This document shows, one piece after another, positions 1 through 9,666 of a stretch of DNA of 45,077 nucleotides (the stretch's first letter is position 1; every line of letters begins with the position of its first letter). Source of the stretch: Oscillospiraceae bacterium. Its GTDB lineage: Bacteria > Bacillota > Clostridia > Oscillospirales > Ruminococcaceae. The position numbers and the translations under genes are program-made. The notes below the pieces were generated by a model. That model saw nothing but the letters and a program-made list of their open reading frames with translations. It was not told where the DNA came from and did not search any database. The DNA is taken from positions 1 to 45,077 of the forward strand of contig WQXO01000014.1 in the NCBI GenBank assembly GCA_009784825.1, written 5' to 3'.

Positions 1-57
1 CTTCATAAATCCCGTTGAGAACCCCCCGCAACCCGCAAACAAGTCGATTGCTTTCAC
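1..57 (-). CDS. DNA C5-cytosine methyltransferase, N-terminal 19 codons (runs off the window)
   Basis: On the minus strand a GTG at 55-57 opens a frame that reads to the window edge: V(M)KAIDLFAGCGGFSTGFMK. The FAGCGG segment is motif I (S-adenosylmethionine binding) of C5-cytosine DNA methyltransferases, and in that family it lies within the first 15 or so residues, as here. The gene starts 4 nt after the stop of the N6-adenine methyltransferase, with a G-rich stretch (TTGGGGGC) about 10 nt upstream as a weak ribosome site, so the two are probably cotranscribed. Methyltransferases of two chemistries side by side suggest a restriction-modification locus continuing beyond the window. Only the start is visible, so specificity and intactness are unknown. 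Confidence 0.8.
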   Translation of the reverse strand, partial: MKAIDLFAGCGGFSTGFMK

Positions 58-61
58 TTTT

Positions 62-1726
62 TTAAGCCCCCAAACTTTCTCGGTATTTTTTCTCGAAATT
101 TTTAATGTACTCAACTTCTCGTGATGTCAGTTTATAATAAGTCGCAATGCAATCGTCAATTCTATCAATGACATCTCTGCACAAGCGGTGCTTGTACTCA
201 AAATTTGCTTGTTTCGTGTTGATAGCAACCTTCGTGCGTTCTAACTCGGTTTCGAGAAGTTGGCTTAATTCCGCTAACTCGGTAGATTCGAAAATTTTCA
301 TAGGTACGAAAAATCCGTTTAATTCTTTTCGAGTGATATGCCAACAATCTGAAACGACAACCCAATACCACCAAAACAGCGAAGAGTTAAGCAGGGCGAG
401 TATATGCCACTTTTTGTCCTCATCAAAACTAAAACCTTTATACTCTTTTGACTCAAATGCAAAAGAGAAGGCTTTAATCCAAAAACAAGCTCTCATGTTT
501 AGAAATATATTTGACTCTCCCTGTTGTTCTAATGCTAAAATCCCTTTATTTTCATCGGTGTGAATTTTCTTGAAAAGCCGAACTTCAATGGCATTGTTCA
601 ACTTGGGATAATAAGCATTATTTACGAACGGATTTTCTATGAGAGCCGCTTTGCTGAACAAAGCTCCTCGTTCCTCTTTGTACCAGTAATTATAGCCCGA
701 TGTGTATACCGCATGGTCTTCGCCGCCCTTCTCTGCGATTAGAATTGTGAGCTTTTGATGCACTCCTAAAAAGAGGCACGATGGACGGTCGGCAAAATTA
801 AGAACTTTCTGAAGTGAAGTGTTTTGCTCGATATGCTCACGAACTTTACTCATTCGCTGTGTGGAAACATACGAAATCGGGATTATAAAACTCATCTTGC
901 CATTGTCGTTAAGTAAGTCAACGCTATTTTGCAAGACATTAGCATAGACATTACCATACTTGACTTTCGGCACGATTTTCGATTTTTTGTCCTCCACATA
1001 AGGCGGGTTGCCGAGAATAAAATCAAACTTCTTTTCATAGGCTTTCGTGTTAAGATTAACGAAATCACAATTCGTCAGATTGCGATTAAGCAGAGCAACT
1101 GCCTCTTTGTAGCTTTCACGACTAATATATTTTACAGCCTCAAAGAAAAGCCGCACTTTACATATTTCAATCGCCAAAATATCAATGTCGTTTCCGTGCA
1201 ACGTTGAAAGCACATCTAAGTACATCTTGTCCGTTGTTTCTTCAAACGTCCGCAGATGATTTACTTTGACTTGGAAAGCCCTTATTAAAAACTCGCCCGA
1301 GCCAACAGTCGGGTCGAATACGCTACTTTCAAGAAACTCATCTAAGGCGGCGATATCATCGAGCAATTTCGTGCTACGGTAAACCGAATCCGCTTTTTTT
1401 GAAATGCAATTAGCTATAATGAAGTCAACAACATCGTTTGGAGTGTTATAAATGCCGTTCGCTTTTTGCTCGGGAGTTTTTTCGTTAAGCGAATGAAGTA
1501 TGCGGTGAAATTCTTCTTCCTCTATGCCGCAGTCCATTAACCCCTTGATTGCTTCGGTGTCGAACTGATACTTTTCAAAGTTATCATTCAACAACACGCA
1601 CAAGGACTCGAACATATCTTTTATGAAGACGGCTTTTCTGTTCGTGGCTTCTAAAGACGACAAATGCCTGTATACTATAAGGGGGATTACATCGGTAATT
1701 TGGCTGTAAGCCGTGCTTGACTGCAT
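62..1726 (-). CDS. N6-adenine DNA methyltransferase (Eco57I/TaqI-like)
   Basis: A 554-residue protein that should transfer a methyl group from S-adenosylmethionine to adenine N6 in DNA. Motif I reads FDPTVGSGEF at residues 137-146 and motif IV, the catalytic NPPY, is at residues 240-243. The C-terminal half, with WWYWVVVSDCWHITRKEL and the following helical region, resembles the target-recognition part of Eco57I/TaqI-type enzymes. No PD-(D/E)XK nuclease motif is evident, so it looks like a methylase only, not a fused type IIG enzyme. The start is the ATG at 1724-1726, 8 nt after AAGGGAG, and a consensus promoter lies upstream. It is followed 4 nt later by a C5 methyltransferase. A partner endonuclease is not seen in the window. 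Confidence 0.88.
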   Translation of the reverse strand: MQSSTAYSQITDVIPLIVYRHLSSLEATNRKAVFIKDMFESLCVLLNDNFEKYQFDTEAIKGLMDCGIEEEEFHRILHSLNEKTPEQKANGIYNTPNDVVDFIIANCISKKADSVYRSTKLLDDIAALDEFLESSVFDPTVGSGEFLIRAFQVKVNHLRTFEETTDKMYLDVLSTLHGNDIDILAIEICKVRLFFEAVKYISRESYKEAVALLNRNLTNCDFVNLNTKAYEKKFDFILGNPPYVEDKKSKIVPKVKYGNVYANVLQNSVDLLNDNGKMSFIIPISYVSTQRMSKVREHIEQNTSLQKVLNFADRPSCLFLGVHQKLTILIAEKGGEDHAVYTSGYNYWYKEERGALFSKAALIENPFVNNAYYPKLNNAIEVRLFKKIHTDENKGILALEQQGESNIFLNMRACFWIKAFSFAFESKEYKGFSFDEDKKWHILALLNSSLFWWYWVVVSDCWHITRKELNGFFVPMKIFESTELAELSQLLETELERTKVAINTKQANFEYKHRLCRDVIDRIDDCIATYYKLTSREVEYIKNFEKKYRESLGA

Positions 1727-1771
1727 ATGCTAAACTCCCTTTTTAAGGTGGCGATATACTATATATAGATA

Positions 1772-1800
1772 ATTATACCACGAATAAATCAATAAGTCAA
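1772..1800 (-). promoter_or_regulatory. Sigma-A promoter of the methyltransferase genes
   Basis: Read on the minus strand: -35 TTGACT (1795-1800), 17-nt spacer, -10 TATAAT (1772-1777). The ribosome site AAGGGAG (1735-1742) and the ATG at 1726 follow. Confidence 0.8.
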
Positions 1801-1927
1801 CTATTATTTCAAAAAAATCAAAAAACCTCCTTACTCCCATGAATAGGACAACCCCTCTACAGAATATTACGTATGTACAAGCTGAAACTCATATCAGCCC
1901 GCATAAATATTCAAGAGAGGAAATGTC

Positions 1928-3420
1928 ATGGCAGAACTCAATCTAACACACATACCGCAAGATCTAATCGCCCTCCCCCAGTGGGTCTGTTGGCGGTTTG
2001 AACTCATCAGCAATCGGGAAAGCAAAGTCCCGTATGACCCAAAGACAGGACGGCGAGCCTCCTCCAAGAATCCCGCAACATGGGCAAGTTTTGAGGAGGC
2101 GGTGCAAGCCGCTCGGAATCCAAAATGCAACTACAGCGGAATCGGGATTATGTTCGACTGTGACAAGTCCGACCTTGTGGGAATCGACATCGACAAGTGT
2201 ATCTCGAATGGTGTTCTGAATGAAATCGCTACAGAAATTCTCGGCATAATAAATCCCACATATATAGAAGTTTCACCGAGCGGAACTGGCTTGCATATAT
2301 TCCTCAAAGGGAAAATGCCTCTCAAGGGAAACCGCAACAGCAAGTCGGGAGTTGAAATGTACTTCAAAGACCGATATTTCACGGTGACAGGAATACCATA
2401 CAACTGTGCCAAATATGCCGACAGCATTTCCGAGGATGGCGGTGCGTTAGAGAAGATTCACACAAAGTACATAAAACCTCGCAGTCCCAAGAAAAAAGAA
2501 TCCTTCAAAATTGGGTTCACAGGGCTTGCAGATAACAAAGTGTTGGAATTAGCACGAAACTCGCAATTTGCCGCAGAGTTCAACGAATTATGGCGGGGGA
2601 ATTGGCAGGGCAAGTTTAAGTCGCAGTCTGAGGCGGATTACGATTTTTGCAAGAAACTCGCCTACTTGACTGGAAAAAATAAAGAGCAAATCGACAGGCT
2701 GTTTCGGCAGTCGGGGCTGATGAGAGCAAAGTGGGACGAAGTCCGTGCAAGCGGCGGCAGAACCTACGGCGAAAGGACAATTCAAGTTGCTTGCGAAAAG
2801 CAAAATTCCATATACACACCGCCGAAACCACAGCATATATTCGAGATGTTTGACGGCTATTGGCGGCAAAAAGGCGAAAAAACCTACCCGATTACGAACT
2901 TCAAAATCAAGCCAAGAGCGGCTGTTCAAGGGGAAAAAAGGCACAATTAACCTGTGATTTCGTCTCTTGCGTAAACGGAAAAACATTCACGCAGTCGTTC
3001 CAAACTGAGGATATGAGCAGTTTAGCGCGATTTCGCAGAGTTCTAACCGAGCAGACAATCTGCTTAAATTTTTACGGCACTGACAGCGATTTAGAGTATT
3101 TCAAGGATTACGTGGGGTTCTTGGATTGGAAAGAAAAAGTCGGGGTGAAAAGCACAGGCATTCATGAGCATAATGGGAGATTGCTTTATGTCGATAACGA
3201 AACGGCAGTAGCCGCCGACGGGACTGTCGATGATACCATAGTTCAGCTTGAAAGATACGTCGAAATTGAAAGCGATATTCTAAAAAAATCACCGATTACC
3301 GATATGAACGATTTAGCCTTTATCGGTTCACATATTCTTGGCTACAACGAGTATATAAAAACTGTGCCGATTCTTGCGTGGATTGCCGCCTTGTTTTTAC
3401 AACAGGGCGGTTTATTTTTA
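1928..3420 (+). pseudogene. Phage/plasmid-type primase-polymerase and helicase, frameshifted and truncated
   Basis: The first part (1928-2950, 340 residues) is an archaeo-eukaryotic-type primase-polymerase. The acidic pair is GIDID (residues 86-90), the SxH-type motif is SPSGTGLHIF (115-124), and the segment around LWRGNWQGKFKSQSEADYDF resembles the helix-bundle domain of NrS-1-like polymerases. It stops at 2948-2950, just after a G4A6G2 run (2930-2941). Removing one base's worth of frame at that run joins it to downstream sequence that continues without a stop (RGKKAQLTCDFVS... to ...TVPILAWIAALFL, about 2935-3410) and resembles the region before the Walker A box of such primase-helicases. 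The ATPase itself is absent: the frame instead runs into the lipoprotein at 3475. So there is a one-base frameshift plus a deletion or fusion. The 3' limit is approximate. The start has GAGAGG upstream. Programmed -1 slippage at A AAA AGG is possible but would still give a protein without its helicase core. Confidence 0.72.
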
Positions 3421-3474
3421 ACAAATGAAACATTTTCACCCTCTCAGTTGTTTACATATAAAGGAGGATTTATT

Positions 3475-5514
3475 ATGAAAAAAATTATTTCTTTATTAAT
3501 AACAGCCTCGTTGATTTTTTCTTTGACCTCTTGTGTCAATAAGAAAAGCGTTGATATAAATTTCGTGATTTCCTTTGATGACGTTTTTGATTATTCTTTG
3601 CAGGAGGCTGTTGCGTTTACTGTAGATAATGAGGATATTTATGTTGCATTCAGAAATCAACCCGAGATTAAAAAATATGATAAGCATGGCAAAGAAACGG
3701 GAAGTTATGATTTAGGAGAGGGGTATCATGCGAATTTATGCGTATACAACGATAAACTATATACCTCCACCTACACAGACCAAGGTCTTATTTTTACAGA
3801 ATATAGTTTCTCTGAAAAAGAGTATTCTGTATACAGTATAGACTATGAAATCACAGGCGTATTGGGTATGGTTATTATGAATAATACGATTTTTATGGTT
3901 GGCTGGGAAGATACAGATGCTATCCATTCATGCAACGACAAAAGTCATGAACACGGCATTTCAGACAATGTGCATAATCATGACTCAATATTCTACGATG
4001 ATTATATAAACATGGGCGAAGTGGCATTATCAATAGAACTCGACACATTTAAAATAAACAAAATTGATATTGAGAATATTGTAAATTTGGGGAAGTATAT
4101 GAATGATAAAATCCTTTATTATGCTTACGACATTTCAAATGGGTATTATTTCACGGTATATGACCCGGTTAAACAAGAATTCTCCGAGAAAACATATAAC
4201 AATTTAGGTTATCTCTTTTCATATGCTTATGCAGATGTTAATGACAGTATAATTTTCTATGACCATAAAAACGGCAAATTAACCTCGGCAAGCAAGAATG
4301 ATTCTGCTGTGCGGGTTGATTTATTAAGTCATACAGTAACCGCCTCCGGAAATGATATAGTATACAGTAATAATTTCTATTATATTTTAGACGGAAAAAA
4401 CGGTAATATATATAGAACAGAATATAAACAAGCTGTAAATATTAAGGAAATAGAAATCATTTATTCAACCGAATACATGAATGACCCTTTCGGCTGCGGT
4501 TATGCAATTAATACATCTGTGCTTGATTATCAAGAATTCGTACTGCGTATTTTAGCGAGAGACAGCGATTATGATATTTGCATGATGAACTCAAAGCAGA
4601 TAATATCTCGGAACATAAGAGATAAAGGCTCGTTTTATCCTTTGAATGACCTTCCCATGGTGCAGGAATATCTTGATACCTGCTTCCCTTATTTAAAAGA
4701 AGCAGCAACAAACGATAACGGTGATATTTGGATGCTCCCGATTGAAGTAAATATCCCGCATATAATCTATAATCCGAGTAACTGTCTTGAAAAAGGAGTC
4801 GATTTCAACAAAGATTATTCATTGGAGGAATTGTTTGAAATAGCGAACCGTCTGTATTCCGAGCCGGATTTGCATGATAAATATCAATTAAATGCTTATC
4901 AAGTACAAGCGTATATTATAAATCAGTATAATAGCCAATTTGCACCTCAAAACGGGAAATATTCATATGACACCGTGCTATTCAGAAAAATATGTGAAAT
5001 GTTAAAACGGGCAACCGCTTCTGACAGCCTGTTTACTTGGATAAAACCTCCCGGTGCTGCTTTTGATTTAGATGATTATTATAGCGATTATTTATTTACA
5101 CTTGAGCCGTATCAGTTTAATGCTTTTGATTTATCAGCTTATAATAATCTTCGGGCTTCTGCACTCCCCGTAATTAACAATGAAACCGTTCCATCCCCTG
5201 CCGATGTCGTGTTTTTATGTGTAAACCCATATTCCAAAAATTTAAATGACACGTTAAATTTTATTAATTCATACTGTGCGTACATGATGATGAGAAATGA
5301 TATATTCATGTTTGATAATAAAGAAATATACCCATTCAGTGATACGCAATTAGCAAATGATTTATATAACATATATTCAAATGCTGAGGTTTGCTTCGAA
5401 CTTTCGCCGGATATATTTTGGAACGATTATTTGGATTATAAAAACGATAAAATTGATATTGAACGGTTAATCACTGAAATAACAAGAAAAACAAATATGG
5501 CGGTGGGCGAGTAA
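3475..5514 (+). CDS. Lipoprotein: N-terminal propeller-like region fused to an extracellular solute-binding-like domain
   Basis: A 679-residue predicted lipoprotein. The signal peptide MKKIISLLITASLIFSLTSC ends in an LTSC lipobox (Cys20). Residues about 25-325 are short repeated strands with aromatic-rich YFTVYDP-like and IYVAF-like segments, as in seven-bladed propeller lipoproteins. From about residue 333 (MNDPFGCGYAI) to the end it resembles family-1 ABC solute-binding proteins (GSFYPLNDLPMVQEYL, GDIWMLPIEVNIPHIIYN). Residues 151-170 are His-rich (HSCNDKSHEHGISDNVHNHD), a possible metal site. The start is set by AAGGAGG (3461-3467), 7 nt before the ATG; upstream the same frame is open but belongs to the primase remnant. 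It is a paralogue of the protein at 7660-9657 and heads a seven-gene run with two permeases. The ligand cannot be told from sequence. Confidence 0.8.
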   Translation: MKKIISLLITASLIFSLTSCVNKKSVDINFVISFDDVFDYSLQEAVAFTVDNEDIYVAFRNQPEIKKYDKHGKETGSYDLGEGYHANLCVYNDKLYTSTYTDQGLIFTEYSFSEKEYSVYSIDYEITGVLGMVIMNNTIFMVGWEDTDAIHSCNDKSHEHGISDNVHNHDSIFYDDYINMGEVALSIELDTFKINKIDIENIVNLGKYMNDKILYYAYDISNGYYFTVYDPVKQEFSEKTYNNLGYLFSYAYADVNDSIIFYDHKNGKLTSASKNDSAVRVDLLSHTVTASGNDIVYSNNFYYILDGKNGNIYRTEYKQAVNIKEIEIIYSTEYMNDPFGCGYAINTSVLDYQEFVLRILARDSDYDICMMNSKQIISRNIRDKGSFYPLNDLPMVQEYLDTCFPYLKEAATNDNGDIWMLPIEVNIPHIIYNPSNCLEKGVDFNKDYSLEELFEIANRLYSEPDLHDKYQLNAYQVQAYIINQYNSQFAPQNGKYSYDTVLFRKICEMLKRATASDSLFTWIKPPGAAFDLDDYYSDYLFTLEPYQFNAFDLSAYNNLRASALPVINNETVPSPADVVFLCVNPYSKNLNDTLNFINSYCAYMMMRNDIFMFDNKEIYPFSDTQLANDLYNIYSNAEVCFELSPDIFWNDYLDYKNDKIDIERLITEITRKTNMAVGE

Positions 5515-5529
5515 AAGGAGTAAATTACG

Positions 5530-6534
5530 ATGAAAAAAATAATAATTACACTGCTGTTTTTTGTATTATTTCTTAACGCTTGCAAAAGCACAAATGACGG
5601 CGAACTCCTTAAGAATGACACTAAAGAAAAAGCAGTTACAGCTTTAGAAAAAACAATGGATTCCGTTGACAAAAACGTCATTTTCAACTTAAATAACGGT
5701 GGATGGGTATGTGAATACAACAGCGGTATTCTTTACAGCAACCTGTCTGACGGGAGGATTATTCTCTATGACGGTATAACCGAGGAAACCGTCATAGAGA
5801 ATGTGTTCGCTCATAATTTGCAAGTGTTTGACAGCAAATTATATTTTACAAATGAACAAAACAGAATCTGCTCCATAAATTTTGACGGCTCGGACTATGC
5901 CGAGCATTTCACAGAATATAGCGTGTCTTTTCTATTAATAATGAACGGCTTTTGGGTATTCAGCGACTTAAACAATTATATATACGCTATTAATAAAACT
6001 GAAAGTGTGCCCGAGCTTATAAGTGACCAAACGGCGATTTGGGTCAACAATTATGGTGAATGGCTGATATTTACCGAGCTTAAACAAGATTGTCGCTTAA
6101 TGGCGTATAATCCCACAACTCAAGAGCGTGTTCAATTATCGGACTATGCCTTTTTTCCGTCAATAAACGGTGATTATATTTTTTATCAAGAAAACTTAAA
6201 CGGTTATGTTCAACGCCTCAATATCTCGGATAACACAGTGGAAATCGTCTTGAGGGAATGGGTACAGAATTTCGGGTTTGTTGAAAATCATATGTTTTAT
6301 TTCAACAGTCTCGGATTGAGTATGTTGAACATGGAGAATATGCACGTAACAGAAATCCACCAAGTTGATTATGGCGACGGAAGCGAGGATGTTATCATAG
6401 TCGAAATTGAGAATTATTTCATATGTAACAACAAGCTGTATTACGTTGAGATTATCAGGAAAGAAAACACAAGAACTCTATACGAATACGATTATATAAA
6501 TAACAGCAAAACTCAAATATATTCATGGGGGTAA
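5530..6534 (+). CDS. Lipoprotein with beta-propeller-like repeats (DUF5050-like)
   Basis: A 334-residue predicted lipoprotein: MKKIIITLLFFVLFLNAC gives an LNAC lipobox (Cys18). After a short linker the protein consists of repeated units of the type GWVCEYNSGILYSNLSDGRI, KLYFTNEQNRICSINFDGS and DYIFYQENLNGYVQRLNISD. This is the spacing seen in DUF5050/LRP-like propeller domains of Firmicute surface proteins. No enzymatic motif was found. It follows the first SBP-like gene by 15 nt with its own AAAGGAG site, and the next gene begins 2 nt after its stop, so it belongs to the same operon. The role is unknown; extracytoplasmic scaffolding or ligand recognition for the nearby permeases is inference. 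Confidence 0.75.
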   Translation: MKKIIITLLFFVLFLNACKSTNDGELLKNDTKEKAVTALEKTMDSVDKNVIFNLNNGGWVCEYNSGILYSNLSDGRIILYDGITEETVIENVFAHNLQVFDSKLYFTNEQNRICSINFDGSDYAEHFTEYSVSFLLIMNGFWVFSDLNNYIYAINKTESVPELISDQTAIWVNNYGEWLIFTELKQDCRLMAYNPTTQERVQLSDYAFFPSINGDYIFYQENLNGYVQRLNISDNTVEIVLREWVQNFGFVENHMFYFNSLGLSMLNMENMHVTEIHQVDYGDGSEDVIIVEIENYFICNNKLYYVEIIRKENTRTLYEYDYINNSKTQIYSWG

Positions 6535-6536
6535 AA

Positions 6537-7667
6537 ATGAAAAAAACATCTTCACTATTATTAATAACCGTGATTATACTAACTCTGTCGTCCTGCACAT
6601 TAAAGACTAATCAAGACGACAATGACAGCCTGCCGAATTATAACACATCGGGCACTGTAAGTGAGTATAGTCACGAAAACAACCATAACCATGAAAATAT
6701 TTCTTTTGAAATAAACATAGATGGGTTTATTGGTTTAGGGGCGGCTTCAGGTTCAAAATCAATATATAACATTGACAATATATTTAATACTGCGGGGGTG
6801 TTTGAGAGTGTCGGGGGTATTATATATTACACGGATTTCTATAGTGGCAAAAAGTTATATAAATACGAAAACGGGGGTAAAACAATTCTGCTTGATGAAA
6901 GAGCATTGCATTTAGTGTTTTATGAAAATGAACTTTATTATCTGAAAAAGACTGCAGACGACATTTTTAAAGACAGTGCATTGTTCTTGGGAGATATTTA
7001 TGCCTTAAACCCTGACACAATGGAGCAAAGGTTGGTTTTAAGCGGAAATATACGCCACTTTGTTATTACTGATTTCGGATTGTTCTATTCGTCCCTTGAC
7101 GGGCTTGTTTGGGCGGATATGAATGGCGAAACAATTAAGCAATTCACGAATTCTTTGCAAGGTGTCTGGATTTATAAAGATAATCTATTGATTTATGACA
7201 ACGAAAACGAGGAATGGTTTTTTATAAACATATATACCGAGGAAACAGTTCATTTCGGGAGCATGAACGGAGTTTTCTATATATGGAATGACACCATGTT
7301 TTTATCAGGCGATGATTACCGTCTGGAAACAAACTTGCTGGAAATAGACTTGACAACAGGTGAAATGCATATATATCCTCAAAAGAGAATGATTTATATG
7401 ACCTGTGTCGGTGATGAAATATATGTCAGCGATATGATTAATTTATATAAGCTTGACAGAGAAAATTATGAATATATCCCAATTGAAATTGATAATGGCG
7501 AAGAAGAATATTTTCTTTTTTTTCTCGCAGGGTTGTATACCGACGAAGAAACACTGTATTCTCTTATTCATTATAGCTTGGAACAAGATATTAAAATCAT
7601 CGAAAAACTTGTGAGAATTGTAATAGATAACAACAATAACAAAGCGGAGGTGGTTTTCCTTGATTAA
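6537..7667 (+). CDS. Lipoprotein with beta-propeller-like repeats and a His-rich N-terminal linker
   Basis: A 376-residue predicted lipoprotein, MKKTSSLLLITVIILTLSSC, with an LSSC lipobox at Cys20. An in-frame ATG lies 12 nt upstream (6525). I choose 6537 because GGGGG (6526-6530) sits correctly before it and the signal peptide begins cleanly there. Residues 46-52 (HENNHNH) are His-rich, as in the protein at 3475. Then come propeller-like units (GGIIYYTDFYSGKKLYKYEN, ELYYLKKT, GDIYALNPDTMEQRLVLSGN). It overlaps the next gene by 8 nt, indicating translational coupling. The fold assignment is by repeat pattern only. Function is unknown. Confidence 0.72.
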   Translation: MKKTSSLLLITVIILTLSSCTLKTNQDDNDSLPNYNTSGTVSEYSHENNHNHENISFEINIDGFIGLGAASGSKSIYNIDNIFNTAGVFESVGGIIYYTDFYSGKKLYKYENGGKTILLDERALHLVFYENELYYLKKTADDIFKDSALFLGDIYALNPDTMEQRLVLSGNIRHFVITDFGLFYSSLDGLVWADMNGETIKQFTNSLQGVWIYKDNLLIYDNENEEWFFINIYTEETVHFGSMNGVFYIWNDTMFLSGDDYRLETNLLEIDLTTGEMHIYPQKRMIYMTCVGDEIYVSDMINLYKLDRENYEYIPIEIDNGEEEYFLFFLAGLYTDEETLYSLIHYSLEQDIKIIEKLVRIVIDNNNNKAEVVFLD

Positions 7668-9657
7668 GAAATCTTTTATTAAAACAATCGGACTATTATT
7701 GGTATTTACATTTATACCGTCTTGTACCGATTTAAAAAACAGCAAGGCTTTACCGGACGATAATTACTTAGGCGATTACGCCGAATATTTCGTGTATCAA
7801 GAGGATAATATAGCCTTTTTTGATGTGGACAATAACGGTGTTGTTTACATTGTGAAACAAAGGGAGTCGGGCGTAGTCGATAATATGGTGTATGCTTATG
7901 ATTTAAACGGAGAGCTTATAAATTCATATACGCTGTTTCCGGAAGAAAATTATGATTTATTATCGGGCGGATACTCAAGCTTTCGTTCCCCGATTAATTC
8001 TATACTCGCATCTGATGAAGAAATATATTTCACTGAAAATGCAACCGGAACAAATATTTTAAAATCCCTGTCGCTTGAAACCGGAACGTCAAGCACCATA
8101 TCCGAATTACCGGAGGGTTTTGAAGCGTTCGACATGACTGTAATCGGCGATAAAGCATTCATTATCGGAATAGACGAGGAAAGCTCGAAAAAATCCTCCC
8201 CCTCACTTGAAGAAATAGGTGAGGAGGGGTATTTAGGTGAGATGATTTACAGCGTACACATCACCACCTCAAGTATAGCGGTGTTGGATATTGAATTCCC
8301 CGTCCTTATGTCACCCACATTAAATAATTCGTTACTAATTTATGCAATGAGCGGTGAGGGTTATTATTTCACCGAATATGACCCTGTTAAAAATAATTAC
8401 GGTGAAAAATACTACAACGATTTAAGAAAACTCGAATGCTTCAGAGTAATTAACAAAAACAATGATTTCGCATTCTCATCACCGGTCATTTCTTTGTTAA
8501 AGCTTGCGGTGGGTTCTGTCAGCGAGGAGGGGGGTGTGGCAGAAATCATGCCCAATGCGTATATTTGGGGAAAGAGTGACATTAATTACAGCGGAGGGTA
8601 TACATTTTATAAAAACAGCCTCATAAGCTCGGAAAACCACGGGAAAATTGAACGTATTAAAAACTCATCGTATATAAAAGACGTGAGAAAAATTAATATG
8701 GTATCCGTAGGTTTTTTTGACGATGACCCGTTCGGCTGCGGTTATACGATTAAACGAGAATCACTCACAGATGATGTTTTTGCATTAAATGTTCTGTCAC
8801 GGGATATTGAACATGATATTTATTTGATGAACTCCAATCAACCCTTTTCGCTTAATATAAAAAACAAGGGCTCATTTTATCCCTTGAACGACATAAGGGG
8901 TGTCTCAGAATATATAGACGCCTGTTTCCCGTATATTAAAGACATAGCAACAACTGAGGACGGGGATATATGGATGCTGCCAATCGGGATTGAAATACCT
9001 TGTATTTTATACAATGAGAAAAATATTGATATAACGAACCTTTCAAACGATGATTTAATCGAAGCGGGTGGGTCAATGTTTATTAACTACCTGATTATGC
9101 AATATATGAATACGTATACAACCTTCGACACCGCTGAATTCAGAGAATTAGCCGAGTTTTCAAAAGCGGCTTTGAATTCATCAAATAATGATATTTACTT
9201 TAAAAACTTGAACAGCATATACACTCCCGGCGGTCTTGAAAAGTGTACCTTTTCAGTATTGTACTATAGGTCGGAGCAGCGTAATTTCACGCCGTATACC
9301 AATATAAACGCCCTTGCTTTACCGAATGAATACTCTGAAAAAAACACAGCCTCGTTAATTTTCCTTTGCGTTAATCCGTCATCGAAAAACTTAGACGCCG
9401 CACTCGATTATATTTCGAGCCTGGCACGATATTTATACGGGACTCCCGATTCAATGATGTTTGCGGACACAGCGTTATATACCGACACTGCTTATGCACG
9501 GGATTTATACGATATTTATAAGAACGGGGATATTCTGTTCAGACTGCCCAACGATGTTTTTTCTAAAGATTTTTATTCCTATATACATGGTGAAACCGAC
9601 ATAGAGTTTATGATAAGGGAAATCGAACGAAAGGTAAACACATTCCTGAATGAATAG
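7660..9657 (+). CDS. Second propeller plus solute-binding-like lipoprotein (paralogue of the protein at 3475)
   Basis: A 665-residue protein starting at TTG (7660-7662), 9 nt after GCGGAGG. The signal peptide ends FTFIPSC. The N-terminal half is propeller-like (NGVVYIVKQRESG, YYFTEYDPVKNNYGEKYYND). From about residue 354 it matches the C-terminal half of the upstream paralogue over long stretches: DPFGCGYTI, DIYLMNSNQPFSLNIKNKGS, FYPLNDI, GDIWMLPIGIEIPCILYN, ASLIFLCVNPSSKNLDAALD. The two therefore arose by duplication inside the operon. It lacks the His-rich block of its paralogue, so the copies may have diverged in ligand. The permease gene follows 9 nt later with AGGAGGAGG between. Likely membrane-anchored recognition subunit of the importer. 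Confidence 0.8.
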   Translation: MIKKSFIKTIGLLLVFTFIPSCTDLKNSKALPDDNYLGDYAEYFVYQEDNIAFFDVDNNGVVYIVKQRESGVVDNMVYAYDLNGELINSYTLFPEENYDLLSGGYSSFRSPINSILASDEEIYFTENATGTNILKSLSLETGTSSTISELPEGFEAFDMTVIGDKAFIIGIDEESSKKSSPSLEEIGEEGYLGEMIYSVHITTSSIAVLDIEFPVLMSPTLNNSLLIYAMSGEGYYFTEYDPVKNNYGEKYYNDLRKLECFRVINKNNDFAFSSPVISLLKLAVGSVSEEGGVAEIMPNAYIWGKSDINYSGGYTFYKNSLISSENHGKIERIKNSSYIKDVRKINMVSVGFFDDDPFGCGYTIKRESLTDDVFALNVLSRDIEHDIYLMNSNQPFSLNIKNKGSFYPLNDIRGVSEYIDACFPYIKDIATTEDGDIWMLPIGIEIPCILYNEKNIDITNLSNDDLIEAGGSMFINYLIMQYMNTYTTFDTAEFRELAEFSKAALNSSNNDIYFKNLNSIYTPGGLEKCTFSVLYYRSEQRNFTPYTNINALALPNEYSEKNTASLIFLCVNPSSKNLDAALDYISSLARYLYGTPDSMMFADTALYTDTAYARDLYDIYKNGDILFRLPNDVFSKDFYSYIHGETDIEFMIREIERKVNTFLNE

Positions 9658-9666
9658 GAGGAGGGG

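Noticed and set aside
2930-2941. Programmed -1 frameshift producing a full primase-helicase
   Set aside because: The A AAA AGG site could slip, but the downstream part has lost the ATPase core, so a mutation in a decaying gene is simpler. Kept only as an alternative.
2860-3474. An 884-codon protein starting at 2860
   Set aside because: Its first 205 codons are primase-helicase remnant in a shifted frame. The lipoprotein signal peptide and AAGGAGG site show the real gene starts at 3475.
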